Positions 10,215 through 22,519 are shown, counted from the stretch's first letter. The stretch: 64,000 bases of DNA from Ailurus styani (GCA_002007465.1 LNAC01000066.1:1836381-1900380), one strand, 5' to 3'. The notes: a model not told the origin generated them from the sequence alone. A program made the numbers and translations.

Positions 10215-13200
10215 TGGGTCCTCCTCTCCTTTGCCATGGGAACAGGGTGGGGGCGGGAGGTGCAGGAGCCTGCGCTGGGGCTGCCTGGAAGGAGGCAGGA
10301 AGCCGGGCATCGGGGTGGACACATGGCCCCCAGACTCCTTCTTGGTCCTTTCTGGGCTCCCCAGAAGAGGGATGGGGGTCCGGCTTTTCATGAAAATGTT
10401 GCTCGTGTTTTATTGGCAGCAGCACTTGCCTCTGCGGGGAAGGCTGCTTGTCTCCTTCTAGCAATGCCTGGGAAGGCCTAGGAAGCACTAACGAACGTGG
10501 CCATTGTCTGGCTGTGGGGGCTCCGAGGCGACCTCCCTGCACACAGCTGGAAAGCCATGGACAGCCTGGCTTGTCCTGAAGCTGGGAGGAGCAGGGAGGC
10601 CGGCCCTGGGGCTGGTGGTGGGTGGATGTGGGCAGGCAGTGGGCTGGGAGCGAGCAGTTTGATAAACAAATCATCAGGAAGCCACCTTTGGGTCTAGAGA
10701 TTGTGAAATATCCTGGTCTCGTGCCTGCAGCCCCATGGGCCTGGGGCTGATTTCTGCACACACCTACAAGCTGTGTAGCCATCCTGAGAAGGGAGAGGGA
10801 CAAGCCCTTTGGCCAAGCTAATAGGCCAGAGGCAGCAACTGCTCTGCAGAGACAGGACCAGACATTTTGCTGCTGGGCTGGGCCTCTGCTGCTGAGAAAT
10901 GCAGGCAGAAATAGAAGGAGGCTCCGTCCGTTTCTCTTCAATGTAGTCCCTTGGACCATGGGCACACACTGTGACCACCACCCTGGAGAGGAGGTCTGGG
11001 TTCAAGTCCTCCCCCCTCCGGGCTCCTTGTCAGTTCAGCTTGTCTGGGTCCTTCCAGTAGCAGGTGGGATTGTTGAAGCAGAGAACCCTAGGAACATTCT
11101 GTTCCCTGGGTCTGCGACTCTCCCATCAGTCTCCTTTCTGGATCCCAGATTGCTGATCTGTAAAATGAGAAGGGTTGGATCTAAATCTGTAAGTTTCTTC
11201 TTAAAAAGCTAGAGCTGAAAAGCAAGGCCAGAAAAATCAGTCCCTTCTGAGGCTGTGTCCAGACCAAAGCCACTGTTTCTCCAGCCTCCCTCCATTTCAA
11301 GGCTGTTGGCATGGAGGAGAGAAAAACAAAGCAAAAGCCAGGGAGATGGAAATGAATATATTTATTTACTATGTATTTGTATGACTCATCTCTCTGCTGT
11401 CTTCCTTTGTGTATTACATAGCTCTGCTAAGCAAGTACGGCGGAACTCCCCCTGCCTCTTCCAGTCAAAGAATTTTGCCTCCTGGTTTTGACAGTCAGGA
11501 ATGGTGCTTTGGCTTCATACCAGGCTCCAGAAAAGAGCCAAATTCTGTAGACCTGGTCACCTAAGTGGGCCACATGTTTGCTTCCATGTGCTTTCAGAGA
11601 AGTAAAGATGTGAGCTGCCTGTCACTTCTCACGGTCTCCAGGGGAAAGACGTATTTGTGGGAGTCCTTTCTCACTAAATGATAGGAGAGAAAAATGGCTC
11701 ATCTATTTTTCAAGAAACTAAGAATTAAGTTCACAAGCCACTGGCCCTGCCCTTTTCTCTTGTCCCATTGGCAACACCAAATATTCCTGAAAGAAGGAAA
11801 CAGCTTTTACTCTTTTTTTTTTTAAGAAATAACAACCAATAGAGTTGAATGCTGAGGACTAACAAAAATGTGATTCCAGCCTCACATACGTTTTCTAAGT
11901 AGGGAGAGTGTGTTTATTTTCCAGGAGTAGTGGAAAATAAACAAAGTAGAATGACTTGGGCAGCCACTGAGGGCCCCGTAAGAAGAAGTGCTTCTCTAAG
12001 GCTACCCCAGGGAACACTTTGGCCCCTCGTGCTCAGGGCTCGGGGGAGGGGCTCCATCATCCCTGAGCCGCTCCCAGCCCTGAGAGTCTGCAAATGGAGA
12101 GAAGAGAAATCAGACCTCACATGAGTGAAGCCATGACAAGGCCATAAGGTTATAGGGACTGGGTGTTGGCAGAGGTCCTTGAGGTGACCTGATGTAAGCA
12201 AAAATGCTCTCCTCTTTGGGATGTGAAATTCTTACTTAACCATCATGCCTGAAACTGAACCTAAGAGATAGTCTTACCCAGATTTTCTCTCCCTTCCATG
12301 TTTTGGGCCCTCACCCTCTACAAGTCACTGTCCCCAGTATCATACCTGTATGACCTCCCCGACTGTCACCCCCAACCTGGGAGATGGTATGACGACCCCA
12401 ATTTCACGCATGCCATCTTGTAGCTGATAACGTTCACTAACTTCTTCAAGCCATGCAGTTAGCTTGTGGGTTATGAAAGGTATTTGGATGCTTTGCATTT
12501 TGACAGCATGCATCATTCTTGATCAGTGGTTTGGATGGCCCACTGCAGTGAGGGTGAAGCATGAGATGAGGATAAAGAGCCAATCGCTTCATCTGGGCAA
12601 GCGGAGTTCGGGGCTGGGGGCTCCGGGCAGTGTGTGAGAGGTGACAGAGCTCAGGCTCTGGGCTCAGCTGGTGCCAGGTTCTGGTCCTTGTCTTTCGCTT
12701 GTTAGTCGCGCGGTCTTCAGCATGGTTGTCTCTCCTGCGAAATGGGGTTGACACTTCCTGCGGAATGGAGAGAAATAGTAACACGGCATGCCAAGGACAG
12801 AGCGTGGGGCCTGGGCCATCGCTGGCCTCTTATCAGCGATGGTGGTCTGGCCGTCCTTGTCACCACCGTGGTCATTGTGGTGGTTGTCATTGTGGACTCC
12901 GTGTCAATAGCCAGCAGGTCCCTCAGCCTCTCAGATGTCACCCCGCGGTCATGAAGCGAGGCTACCAGAAGTGCGATTTTGAGGATTAAGTGGGATCAGG
13001 AGAAAATGCTTTGTACACACATGTGAATTGTTTTTATTCATAAATGAGACACGCGTGGCTCAGATGGTAACACCGGGAGACACCAGGGCTCCGTCAGTGA
13101 CTTTGCTGTGTGTGCTTCTCGTGTCTTCCGAATCCTTTCCTCCAAAATCTAGCTGAGCCTCCATACACTGCAGAGCAGGAATTTGAGAGGAAGGGCTAAT

Positions 13201-13540
13201 TCTGGGGAGGATGGAGTCAGGTGGTGGTACCGACGTGGCAGACTGCCCTCCCGGCCCCGCAGCCAAGGGGACGTCCCCCGGATGTACGCTGTGGCTTTCG
13301 TAGGCACCGAGCTGAGCAGCGGCCCATCCTCCAAGCTGGGGGGCATCACGCGCGCCACACACACTTGGGCCAAGAGCCATCCTCCTTTAGTTCATCGGCT
13401 GTTCCTGTCCTCTGACCCTTTCCTTGGTCTCTGTCATGGACCGGTGTGCCAAAATGTTACTGTTTTGGAGGAGACTGTTTGCTAAAAAGAGCATCGAACG
13501 TTCCTATCACCCTTATCATGAGATAAGCAGACACCATCCC
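10215..13540. other. Intron 1, promoter-proximal part, no gene seen
   Basis: Long overlapping open frames near 10192-10965 occur in several frames and strands at once and have no family resemblance. A possible MIR in reverse (ttgctgatctgtaaaatgag) lies near 11150-11180. I see no repeat of high copy number between about 11200 and 13000. This non-repetitive block next to a promoter is where intronic enhancers commonly lie, but nothing in the sequence proves one. Confidence 0.45.
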
Positions 13541-13549
13541 GAGGCTCTA

Positions 13550-13760
13550 AGAACCTGAGCTCAAGGGTATGGATTCCTAAGTCCAAATGCAGGATCTATG
13601 GTGTACTCTCTGATCTCGGACCAGATAACTGTCGTCTCTGAACCTGAACTTTATCGCGTATAGAAGGTGAACAGTAAGGCCGAAGTGCAGGGTTGTCGTG
13701 AGGTTGAAGAGAAATAACGTAAGAAGCTCAATGGCCTCAGGTCCCAGGAGGATGGAGTTG
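13550..13760 (-). repeat. MIR-like fragment, reverse orientation
   Basis: The order 'ctctgatctcggaccagata', 'gtctctgaacctgaacttta' and 'gggttgtcgtgaggttgaag' follows the reversed MIR pattern at high divergence. Confidence 0.5.
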
Positions 13761-13895
13761 AATCTGAAGTTGAATTGGCCATAGAGCAAAGTTCTGGAAT
13801 GACAGGATCAGAAGAACCAAACCCTCTGGTGGAAAATGAGCGTGTTTGGCCACTGTTGGAGCTAGCACTAGGTTTTGTTCCTCAGAAAACCATAG

Positions 13896-13920
13896 CTTCC
13901 CGAAGGAGTCCTTCGGGAAG
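13896..13920. other. Perfect 11-bp hairpin with 3-base loop
   Basis: The arms cttcccgaagg and ccttcgggaag are exact reverse complements separated by agt. In a bacterium it would look like a terminator stem. In this intron it is a short cruciform-capable or RNA-hairpin sequence of unknown role, and no U-tract follows. Confidence 0.6.
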
Positions 13921-14743
13921 ATTATTACCCCAATATTGTATAGGGCATGGGTTGAAAAGGGCAGGGAAGTTAGGATCCTAGCTGAGAGACAACCATCCTA
14001 GTTTTAGAAAAGGTCTGAGAGCTGGGATTTTGGTGGTGGTAAGAACAAAAGTCAGGGGAAAGGGCTTTTAGAAAAAATCTGCATGGCCTCACAGCTGTTG
14101 GCTTATAGGATAAAAAAGGAGGGGAGGAGTCTATCAGTTAGGGTCCTGGCAGGGAACACATGGGCAGTTTGAAGGGAGTTAAACAGGAGTCTTTGCAAGT
14201 GTGTGAGAAGGGTGTAGAGAAATAAACCAGAAGCTAGGACAGCCCCGTACAAAAGGCTAGTAACTGCCGGACATCCCTCTCCTCCCTTCCCCCGTCTCCT
14301 GCTATGCTCCCCATTGGCCCAATCCAACCAGAGGCCAGAGGGCAAGGAAGGCAGTTGATGGGCACATAATATTCAGCCTCAAAGGACACAGTGCAGAGTA
14401 GAGAAGGCAGCAGAATGGGTGTGGAGACGCTCGGGAGCTCAGAATTGAAGACACCCAGCACAAGGAGCAAGGTGACGGTCCTCCGCCAGGTCAGGAACTC
14501 CCGGAGTTCTTTACGAGAAGGATCCGTTACAAACACAAACTTGGTAGGCTGCCCTCTAAAGCAATTTTACATTTGCAAAATTCAGATACAGTAGAGATGA
14601 CTGTATACTTTATAAGGATGGAGATTTTTTTTTTAAACCATGCTTCCCAAATGAATGAAGCGGTTGTCAACAAATGAATCTTGGAGGCTAGGAGCAGGGT
14701 CGAGGAGTAACGTAAGGAACAATTTTAAAACCATCCAAAATGA
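13921..14743. other. Intron 1 segment, nothing recognised
   Basis: No exon or repeat family is recognised. The last part (aaaccatccaaaatgag) is the left target copy of the next SINE. Confidence 0.45.
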
Positions 14744-14929
14744 GGGCGCCTCGGTGGCTCCATCAGTTAAGCATCTGGCTTTGGCTCAGGTCATGATCCC
14801 AAGGTTCTGGGAAAGAGCCCCGCATCGAGCTCCCTGCAAGAAGTCTTCTTCTCCCTTTGTCCCTCCTCCCACTCATTCTCTCAATCTCTTTCTCTCTCAA
14901 ATAAATGAATAAAATCTTTAAAAAAAAAA
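14744..14929 (+). repeat. CAN SINE with target-site duplication
   Basis: The head gggcgcctcggtggctccat has several changes from consensus, so this is an older copy. The target aaaaccatccaaaatgag on the left is repeated as aaaacatccaaaatgag at about 14937-14953. Confidence 0.92.
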
Positions 14930-15237
14930 CCAAACGAAAACATCCAAAATGAGTATAACACATCTCTGAAAATCACAGTGTGATTTCAAGAGTGTTTGCA
15001 GTGCACAAAGGAAGTGATATCAATTCTGAGCTCCAGCTTTCCTATCTGGCAAAGGCTTTATCTTGCTGAGATAACATCTGGCGTGGTGAATGGTCAACCC
15101 CTGGCGGACCCCCAACAGTGGCCGGATACCATTGTACAGGAACAGAAAACAGCCCGAAGTGTGTAAGCACCTCCAACTTTTTGAATATTTCACCAAATTG
15201 TTCTCCTTTAGCCCTTAATGCACAGACTGGAATTTAC

Positions 15238-15405
15238 CCTTTAATAGCTGTGTGTCCTTGAGCAAGTCGCTTACCTTCTCTGTACCTCACTTCCTCATCT
15301 GATCACAGGGGGCCTCGTGATAATTCCTGTCTCACAAAGCTATTGGAAAGAGTATGTGAGCTAATAGTTGTGAATTGCTTCAAACACCACTGGCTGGTCG
15401 CAAAT
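15238..15405 (-). repeat. MIR (reverse orientation)
   Basis: 'Gctgtgtgtccttgagcaag' followed by 'cctcacttcctcatctgatc' and a later 'gtgagctaatagttgtg' is the reverse-complement order of MIR. Confidence 0.72.
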
Positions 15406-15434
15406 GTTTATAAAACAAATAAAAACAGTGGATA

Positions 15435-15783
15435 TTAGTTTTCTAGAGCCGCCACAACAAAGAAGCAGAGATTGGGGAAAGTGTATTGTCTCGCAGTTCT
15501 GGAGGCTAAAAGTCCAAAATCAGGGTATCGGCAGGATTGGGTCCTTCTAAGGACCGTGGAAACAATCTTTTCCAGGCTCCATCCTTGGTTGTGTCCCTCC
15601 CTCTATCTGTCTCTGGGTCCAAATATCCCCTTTTGATAAAGACACAGTCACATTGGATTGGGGCCCATTCTAATGACCTCACCGTAACTTGCTTACTTTT
15701 TTGTAAAGACCGTATCTCCAGACAGGGTCACATTCTGGGGAACTAGGGGTAAGGACTCTAACATAGGAACACAATCCATAATG
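15435..15783 (+). repeat. MLT1-type MaLR LTR (ancient ERVL-class solo LTR)
   Basis: The wording 'ttttctagagccgccacaac', 'ctcgcagttctggaggctaa', 'gacacagtcacattggattg' and 'gggtcacattctggggaact' follows the MLT1 LTR consensus order. It is heavily mutated. No internal retroviral gene is attached, so it is a solo LTR. Confidence 0.78.
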
Positions 15784-16144
15784 CGGGGTTTGTTACCTAA
15801 ATGACTCATCAAGATTTTTCGGTGGGTGTGTTTCCCCTGAATATTCTCCACTCCCCAGGGCTTGTGGAGGAGGCTGACCTCTGACCAGTGGGGATGCAGC
15901 CACTCCTTGAGAACCGGAAACATGGTGCCCACACGTAGGCGGGACCCAGAAGGGAGGACGGGGGTGACTTAGTATTCCACACTCAGTCTGTCTGCCGCAA
16001 ACGCACCTCCCACTCGGCTCCCTATCCAGGTCATTATGCACAACTGTAGCGTCTCGATGGTGTAACAGAATTTATAGTCATGGTATTGGTTTTCACTCGG
16101 CCTCGTTCCTGGGAATGTCCAACATGGGGAATAAGAATTGGATT

Positions 16145-16262
16145 GCTCATTTATTCACTCAACAAATATTTACTGACCACCAACGCTGCACCAGGCAGGA
16201 TGCTGGGGACACAGCAGTAAATCTAATAGTTGTGGCCCTTGCCTTCGTGGGTCACACAGGCC
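16145..16262 (+). repeat. Ancient mammalian repeat (MIR/L2 class)
   Basis: 'Tttattcactcaacaaatat', 'gctgcaccaggcaggatgct' and 'gggacacagcagtaaatcta' match the widespread ancient repeat wording. Confidence 0.55.
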
Positions 16263-16416
16263 CGGAAAGATGGGACACCTGGTGACCAGCATAATAGGAC
16301 AGGTTTTATTTGCCCTACATGAGGTTTTCAATTTGAATTTTTGGCCAACAGCGAGAAATGGGGAAATGGAGATATTAAAGTGGGAATTTCTAGCTTCTCT
16401 TAAAAAGGGGGGCAAC

Positions 16417-16609
16417 GGGGACTCCCGGGTGGCTCAGTCGGTTAAGCATCTGCGTTTGAGATCAGGTCATGATCTCTGGGTCCTGCGATGAAACCCTGCC
16501 TTGGGAAATCCCTGCTCAGCGGGGAGTCTGCTTCTCCCTCTCTCTCTGCCCCTCCCCCTGCTCATATTCCTTCTCTCTCTAATAAATAAATAAATAAATA
16601 ATCTTAAAA
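16417..16609 (+). repeat. CAN SINE, plus orientation
   Basis: The body (ggctcagtcggttaagcatc) and the AATAAATAAATAAATAAT tail are clear. The target cttaaaaagggggg on the left and cttaaaaggggggg on the right mark the insertion ends. Confidence 0.9.
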
Positions 16610-19330
16610 GGGGGGGCAGGGGAAGATCTTGCATCCCAGCCCCTGGTTCCCTGCATGACGATAGCAGTAAACTGCCTGCTTTTCGTGGGGCACATGCTGG
16701 TCTCTAGGCTGCCTGATTGCCACCCTGTCCTCGGAAGTTACACAAGGGCAGCTTTGTATTTTTGTGTTCCCTTGTCACCGTAGGCATTTTAATTTTTAAC
16801 CCCCAGTCTAGTAGATGACCAATATAGCATCAAACATGGGGAAGTGTGTGTTTACCCCGAGATGCAGAAACTGCAGCGTATCTGCTCATTTTTACTGGAG
16901 AAAGTTCTATCTAGACTTAGGCACCGATAATACCGCCATGCTATAAAAGTCCTCTTGAAGTGAGCAGAATCCTGCTGCATAAATAAGGATTTCCCCAGCT
17001 GACCCGTTCCCAGAAGGGTGATATCATATCCTGTCTGATACAGTTGGGCAAACATGTCCTGCCCCGTCTCCTAGAGGTCAGCTTTGTTTCCAAGGGAACC
17101 TAGTAGTAGGGGGTGGGGCACAGACCAAAGGAAGGCAATTCTGGATAACTGATCCCAGCTTGGGGTACTTTTTCCAGACCAAAGGAAGGTACTGTGACAG
17201 GCTGAACTGTTCCAGGGATTGTTCTGGCCTATGGGGCAGGCCTGGCCCATTTGAGGACAGCTAGTCAAAGGCATGAATTCTGTGTCGGTAAGGTCAGTGT
17301 ATCCCAGCTAAGGAGTGATTTGTGAAAGGTAATCACTGAACTTGACCCCAGGTGGCATTGATCCCATATGGCCCTTCAGGACTTCTCCTTTGTCAGTATG
17401 AGGTTCTCCTGCTTGAGAAAGAAAGGTACGAGTAAGTGGATAATGCCAACATAATTTCTACAGTTGAGAGCAGCTTTTTATTCATTCCTCTAGAAGAAAT
17501 AGGGTGGCAAATAATTCATAAAAAGCAAAGCACAGTGCCTAGGCCACTGTAGGTGCTCAAAAGATATTTGATGAATTCATTTGTTAGCAAAAAGCCTACT
17601 CTCTTTGTCTTTATGATAAAGATCTCTCTGCTGAGCTCTAGGTTCATCTTTCTGACCATCTGTTAAGTTGCCCCTTGGATAAACCAAAGCACTTCAAATT
17701 CAACCTAAAATTTAATACATTCCTTCTCTGTAAAAGAACAAAAGGGAAAAACGACTTCAACCCTATGGTCCCAGTTGATTGCTAGAAGAGTCACTGAAGT
17801 TAGTCATTAGAAGGTCATCCTCGTCAACATTTCCCTTTCCTTCACGCTTTTGTGTTCAGTCTGTGTCCACCTCTGGGCACCCCTACCTCCCAACTGGACC
17901 TCTTCCACCCCTCTGCGCCCGTTACTTCCCTCTGTTCATGACACCAGGCATGGTGGCCACTGGAGTAAAAGGTTGAGGGAGGAGATGATTGAGCTCAAGT
18001 TCAGTAGGAGGCAATGGAGCGACGTGGGCTGCTGGATGACGTGATTCTAGGCTGCATGGACAGGAGGAGGTCATAGCATCACTTTGCAGGACCCGGCTGA
18101 GGCTGCATCTGAAACGTGGCATTCACGGCACACAATGACCAACGGGAGCATGCCCAGGAAAGGGTGGCCAGAATGGTAGAGAAAGGGCATCGAAGGAGCA
18201 GTAGGGAGATGCCAGAGTCACCCCACGCATTGGCTTTGTGTCCCCTGAAGAGTATGGATGACCCCCTGACACTTTCACACAGTGCTGCTGGGGTGTGCTC
18301 TGCAGCCCTAGCTTCTGTTCTGAGTTTATCACCAGCCAGCCAAGGGGTCCAGACAGGCTGTACTTGGCAGTCCCCATTGCTCCTGGTGCTGTGGTTACGG
18401 CCATGTGCTCCCGCAACGGCCCCCACCCCCTCTCCTGGCAGAACTCCACTCTCTCCTGCCTGTATCACTTCCAGACCTTCTTCCTCGCATCTGCTTAATT
18501 TTGTGCAAAGCGCGGGTCTTTCTCCATGGGCTGTTATCTCTTGCCCTCACCAGCACCAGCAGGGCCAATGAAACGACTGCTTTGCAATAGCCTGTCTAAT
18601 GACACAGTTGATCTATTTTAAGCACCTGAAGCACACTCCACCAAGTGCGAATCTTCCCGCAGCAGGCTGCTCTCAGCATGTAGGGGCAGGGGCAGCCCGA
18701 GGTCTGCTCCTGCTCTTTGAAATCTGGGGAAACAGCCCAGGGATCCAGACCCTGCCCATGCAAGGATGATCTGAGGCAACCGTAAAATTAGATATTTTTA
18801 CGGTCAGCATGAGTTATTCTGGATGGAAAATCGCCTGTGATGCCAGGATTATATGGGGCAGGCACCTCTAGCGAACAAAAATCCCTCTTTCAAGGGACAG
18901 AGACAGAGCCTGGACCCATTACAAGTGGGGAGAAGGGACCTAGGGAGGTAGCATTTCTGGGACAAAAAGAAGCCCAACCCCCATCATAGATTTCTTAGCC
19001 CCCGACCACTTTTTTTATCTCCCTCCTAATCGAGAGATGTTCTTTTCCAGCTATAGCCTGAGTGCAAATGTTTTCCATATATAATTTAGTTCACCCTTGC
19101 AGCAGTCCTCCCTAAGCCTCCCCTGTATTCTGTACCTAAGACAGGTCCCCGTGTTATCTTGGCTCTCGCCATCCTCCACGGAACTTGCCACAGTCGGTAA
19201 TCGCTTCGTCCATGAGCACGTTTCCTTTGTTTCTGTCTCTTACTCTCTTTTGACTATAAACCACGTGATGACCATGTGACAGGCTTGTCTGTTTCATTCA
19301 CTGCCCAATCCTCCAAACTCACCATAGTGC
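16610..19330. other. Intron 1 segment, no gene seen
   Basis: An L2/MIR-like tail (agtgcctaggccactgtagg, tgatgaattcatttg) is visible near 17530-17585. Another L2-like stretch is seen at about 19090-19330. A short direct repeat (cagaccaaaggaagg) occurs near 17120 and 17176. The open frames on both strands at 18079-18571 overlap each other and have no recognisable family. Confidence 0.45.
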
Positions 19331-19334
19331 TTGA

Positions 19335-19530
19335 CCCAGAGGGATGAAGGCTAAGAATGGTTCACGTTTGCTGAGCACTTAATGTACACCAGGCACAGTG
19401 CTAACTAAGTTCTTTGCAGACACGAACTCACTTAATCCTCATGAAAGTTGTAGGAGATAGGTACTAATAATACCCTCATTTTCTAAAGGAGGGAACTAAG
19501 GCTCCAGGACCAGGTCATTGGCCCCAAAGT
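19335..19530 (+). repeat. MIR (ancient SINE)
   Basis: 'Tgctgagcacttaatgtaca', 'ccaggcacagtgctaactaa', 'cacttaatcctcatgaaagt' and 'gataggtactaataatac' give the MIR order clearly. Confidence 0.82.
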
Positions 19531-19547
19531 TGCTCAACACCTCTCAT

Positions 19548-20411
19548 CATCTGGGAAAGGCAAATCAAAACCACCATGAGCTGTCACCTCACCCCTGTCA
19601 TAATGGCTAGTATCAAAAAGACAAGAGATAACAAGTGTTGGCGAGGATGTGAAGGAAAAGGAACACTCATGCACTGCTGGTGGGAATGTGGATTGGGGCA
19701 GCTGCTGTGGAAAACAGTGTGGAAGTCCCTCAATAGTTAAAAATAGAAATATCATCTGGTCCAGTAATTTCATTGCTGGGTATTTATGCAAAGAAAATGA
19801 AAACACCAATTTGAAAAGATCTGTGAGCCCCTATGTTTAGTGAAGCATCATTTAAAATAGCCAAGATGTGGAAGCAAACTAAGTGTCCACTGATAGATGA
19901 ATGGATAAAGAAGATAGGGCACATATATATGTGATGGAATATTACTCAGTCATGAAAAAGAATGTGATCTTGTCATTTCCAACAACATGGATCAATGTAC
20001 AGGGTATTATCCTAAGTGAAATAAGTCAGATAGAGAACGATAAATGCTATATGGTTTAATTTATATGTGGAATCTAAAAAACAAAAACAAACATTTAAAA
20101 AAGCAGAAACAGTCCCATAGATACAGAGAATATGCAGGTGGTTCCCAGAGAGGAGGGGGGTTGGGGGAGTGAGCAAAGTGGGTGAAGGGGAGTGGGAGGC
20201 ACTGGCTTCCAGTTATGCCATGGGTAGGTGACAGGGATGAAGGGCACAGCATGGGGAACATGGCCAATGATACAGTAATAGCGGTGTGTGGGGACCGATG
20301 GGAGCTGCACTTGTGCTGAGCACAGCATAAGGTACGGAGTTGTTGAATCACTATGTGGTATGCCTGAGACTAATGTAACACTGTGTGCCAATTATACTTT
20401 AATAAAAAAAA
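19548..20411 (+). repeat. LINE-1 3'-end fragment with A-tail
   Basis: The end of the ORF2 region and the 3' UTR of a mammalian L1 are recognisable: 'gcaaatcaaaaccaccatga', 'catgcactgctggtgggaat', 'ggaatattactcagtcatga', ending in 'ttatactttaataaaa' plus an A-run at 20401-20411. The ORF2 frame is broken by stops, so it is a dead 5'-truncated copy. Confidence 0.9.
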
Positions 20412-20454
20412 AAGTAATGAAACCTTGAATGAAGATGTGAACGGGTGGCTTTAC

Positions 20455-20600
20455 CGAGGACTATTTAATGCCCATTTTGCATGAAAGGGAAATGAGGTTC
20501 AAAGGTGAAGTCACCTGGCCACCCTCACACAAGCTAGGAAGTGTCAGGCAGTTATTTGAAACCGTGTCCATCGGACTCTGATCTCCTTTTACTCCTTCCT
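20455..20600 (+). repeat. MIR fragment
   Basis: 'Aatgcccattttgcatgaaa', 'gaaatgaggttcaaaggtga' and 'cacaagctaggaagtgtcag' follow MIR order with considerable divergence. Confidence 0.62.
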
Positions 20601-20699
20601 GCTTCCTCCTTTTCACCATCTTTCTGCATGTTACACTGATGAACATCACAGTCCGTCTCCTCTTCGATGTCCCAGCACTGCTGTCCCATTCACTGGGAC

Positions 20700-21584
20700 C
20701 ATGACACAAATCCGTGCTCTGGGGATGGCGGTGGGCCAGGCGCTGTGGGAGGGAGACGCACAGGACAGAGAGCGTGACCCCGGATTGCCTCCTTCCGCCG
20801 CTGTGGCCGAGGACACACGCTATGTGACTGAGGTGCTGGAGAAGCCATCATGGGTGTTGAGAGGGAAGGAGTGAAGGGGAAGACCAGGCCAAATTCCTTT
20901 GGAAGACCTGGGACCTCCTTTGTAGAGAGAACCTTGAGAAGCGAATGAACTTTCATTAGGCAGAAGATAAGAGAAAGTCGGGGCATCCCAAATGGGCTTA
21001 CTCAATCCTTCTCCAGCAAGATTCCACAGTCCCCATTGCTCAACGCCTGCGTCCTGAGCCCTTGGCTTGAGTGGAGGGCGAAATAAATAAATGCAGAGTA
21101 TTCCGGGAAATGTCACAAAGTCCAGTTGGTCTGTGCTCTGTAGAGTATGACAAGGTGGCCAGTGAGGAAATAAGCCTGGGCCGTTGGTGAGGATTAGATC
21201 TTGGAGAGTTTTAAAAGCCAGCTTGGAAGGTGTTTGTTACAGTCTATGGCCAATGAGAAGCTGTGTGAGGTTTTGAGCCGAGGAGTGATCTGACCAGAGT
21301 TGTGCATTATTTAGGACGATCTCCCTGGCAACACATACCTGATGAGTGGGAGAGTCCAAGGACGGTGGCAGGCAGGTTAAGGGCAGCGGTGCGGCGAGAG
21401 TGGCGGGGAGGGGAGGTGCAGGGTGCAGGGGGGGTGGCCCCGGTTCCGTAGCCCACTCTGTGTTACTGTCCTTATACCCACAGGTGGACCTGTTATCTGA
21501 TTCTGATTTCTGGGACTGTGAACTGATACTTTGAAAACTAGGTTACTAACCAAATCGAGCTGCCTAGATAGTGTATTTGATAAG
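20700..21584. other. Intron 1 segment with unassigned old repeat-like text
   Basis: Around 21120-21330 the wording (gccaatgagaagctgtgtga, ggagtgatctgaccagag) resembles an old LINE2-class element that I cannot name. A G-run cluster at 21405-21434 could form a quadruplex. No gene is seen. Confidence 0.42.
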
Positions 21585-21790
21585 CCCTTGAGCTGTGGAA
21601 TCAGACTGCCTGGGTTCAAATTCCAGCTCGGCCACTCACTAGCTGTGCAGGCTTTGGTGCCTTGCTTTTTCCCCAAAGTTGCATTTTTCCTCTCAAGATG
21701 GGAATACTGGAGGAGCGCTGAGTGAGGGAATGGATGTGTGATGCTGAACACAGGGCCTGGCACGTGAAAACCCCCAGTAATGGTTAATAG
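21585..21790 (-). repeat. MIR (reverse orientation)
   Basis: 'Tggaatcagactgcctgggt', 'gccactcactagctgtgcag' and 'gggcctggcacgtgaaaacc' are the reversed MIR order. Confidence 0.72.
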
Positions 21791-21851
21791 TGGCAGAGTA
21801 AAGAAATGCATTTGAATGTGTTAGGGAAACTCCCTTTAAATAAGAAATTAA

Positions 21852-22268
21852 GGGGCGCCTGGGTGGCTCAGTGGGTTGAGCCTCTGCCTTTGTCTCAGGT
21901 CATGATCTCAGGGTCCTGGGGTTGAGCCCTGCATCGGGCTCTCTCCTTGGCGGAGAGCCTGCTTCCCCCTCTCTCTCTGCCTGCCTCTCTGCCTACTTGT
22001 TTTTGTTTTTGTTTTTTTTTAAAGATTTTATTTACTTATTTGACACAGAGAGAGAGATTACAAGTAGGCAGAGAGGCAGGCAGAGAGACAAGGAGAGGAG
22101 GAAGCAGGCTCCCTGCTGAGCAGGGAGCCTGATGCGGGCATCATGACCTGAGCCGAAAGCAGAGGCTTTAACCCACTGAGCCACCCAGGCGCCCTCTCTG
22201 CCTACTTGTGATCTCTCTCTCTCTCTCTCTCTCTCTGTCAAACAAATACATAAAAATCTTTTAAAAAA
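21852..22268 (+). repeat. CAN SINE interrupted by a second, opposite SINE
   Basis: The outer element runs from ggggcgcctgggtggctcag to the aaaatctttt tail. It is split after 'ctctctgcctacttg' by the element at 22000-22193 and resumes at 22194 with the same 15 bases. The outer target resembles aaataagaaattaa. Confidence 0.93.
22000..22193 (-). repeat. CAN SINE nested inside a CAN SINE
   Basis: The insert begins with T-rich sequence and ends with gagccacccaggcgcc. Its target-site duplication is exact: ctctctgcctacttg at 21985-21999 and again at 22194-22208. The two SINEs are in opposite orientation, so head and body can pair as a long inverted repeat. Confidence 0.95.
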
Positions 22269-22519
22269 TTAATCAACACACGATGTTATTACAATACAGT
22301 CACCTCTCGGTCATTCCATTGGGAGAGGGGAACAGAGGTATGTATATATTGATAACCCAGGACTGTGTTTAGCTGACATTTAAGGAATGCATCATTGTAT
22401 GTCAGACTACATTCTAAACTGTCCATGAATTGTCTCTTTTGATCTTAGGCATGAGTCAGAAATAAAATTAATGTTGTGGAGGATAATCCGAATTGAGTAG
22501 GGAGCATGTCCTACTAGAC

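Noticed and set aside
9620..10324. 234-codon minus-strand frame across the promoter, suggesting a divergent gene
   Set aside because: Composition is Arg/Pro/Ala/Gly as expected from CpG-island DNA. Overlapping frames exist in all phases and no splice-phase support is visible.
10192..10965. 257-codon minus-strand frame after exon 1
   Set aside because: No family resemblance, and frames on both strands overlap. It lies in intron just after the donor.
13896..13920. Intrinsic transcription terminator
   Set aside because: The stem is terminator-like, but the DNA is vertebrate and no T-run follows.
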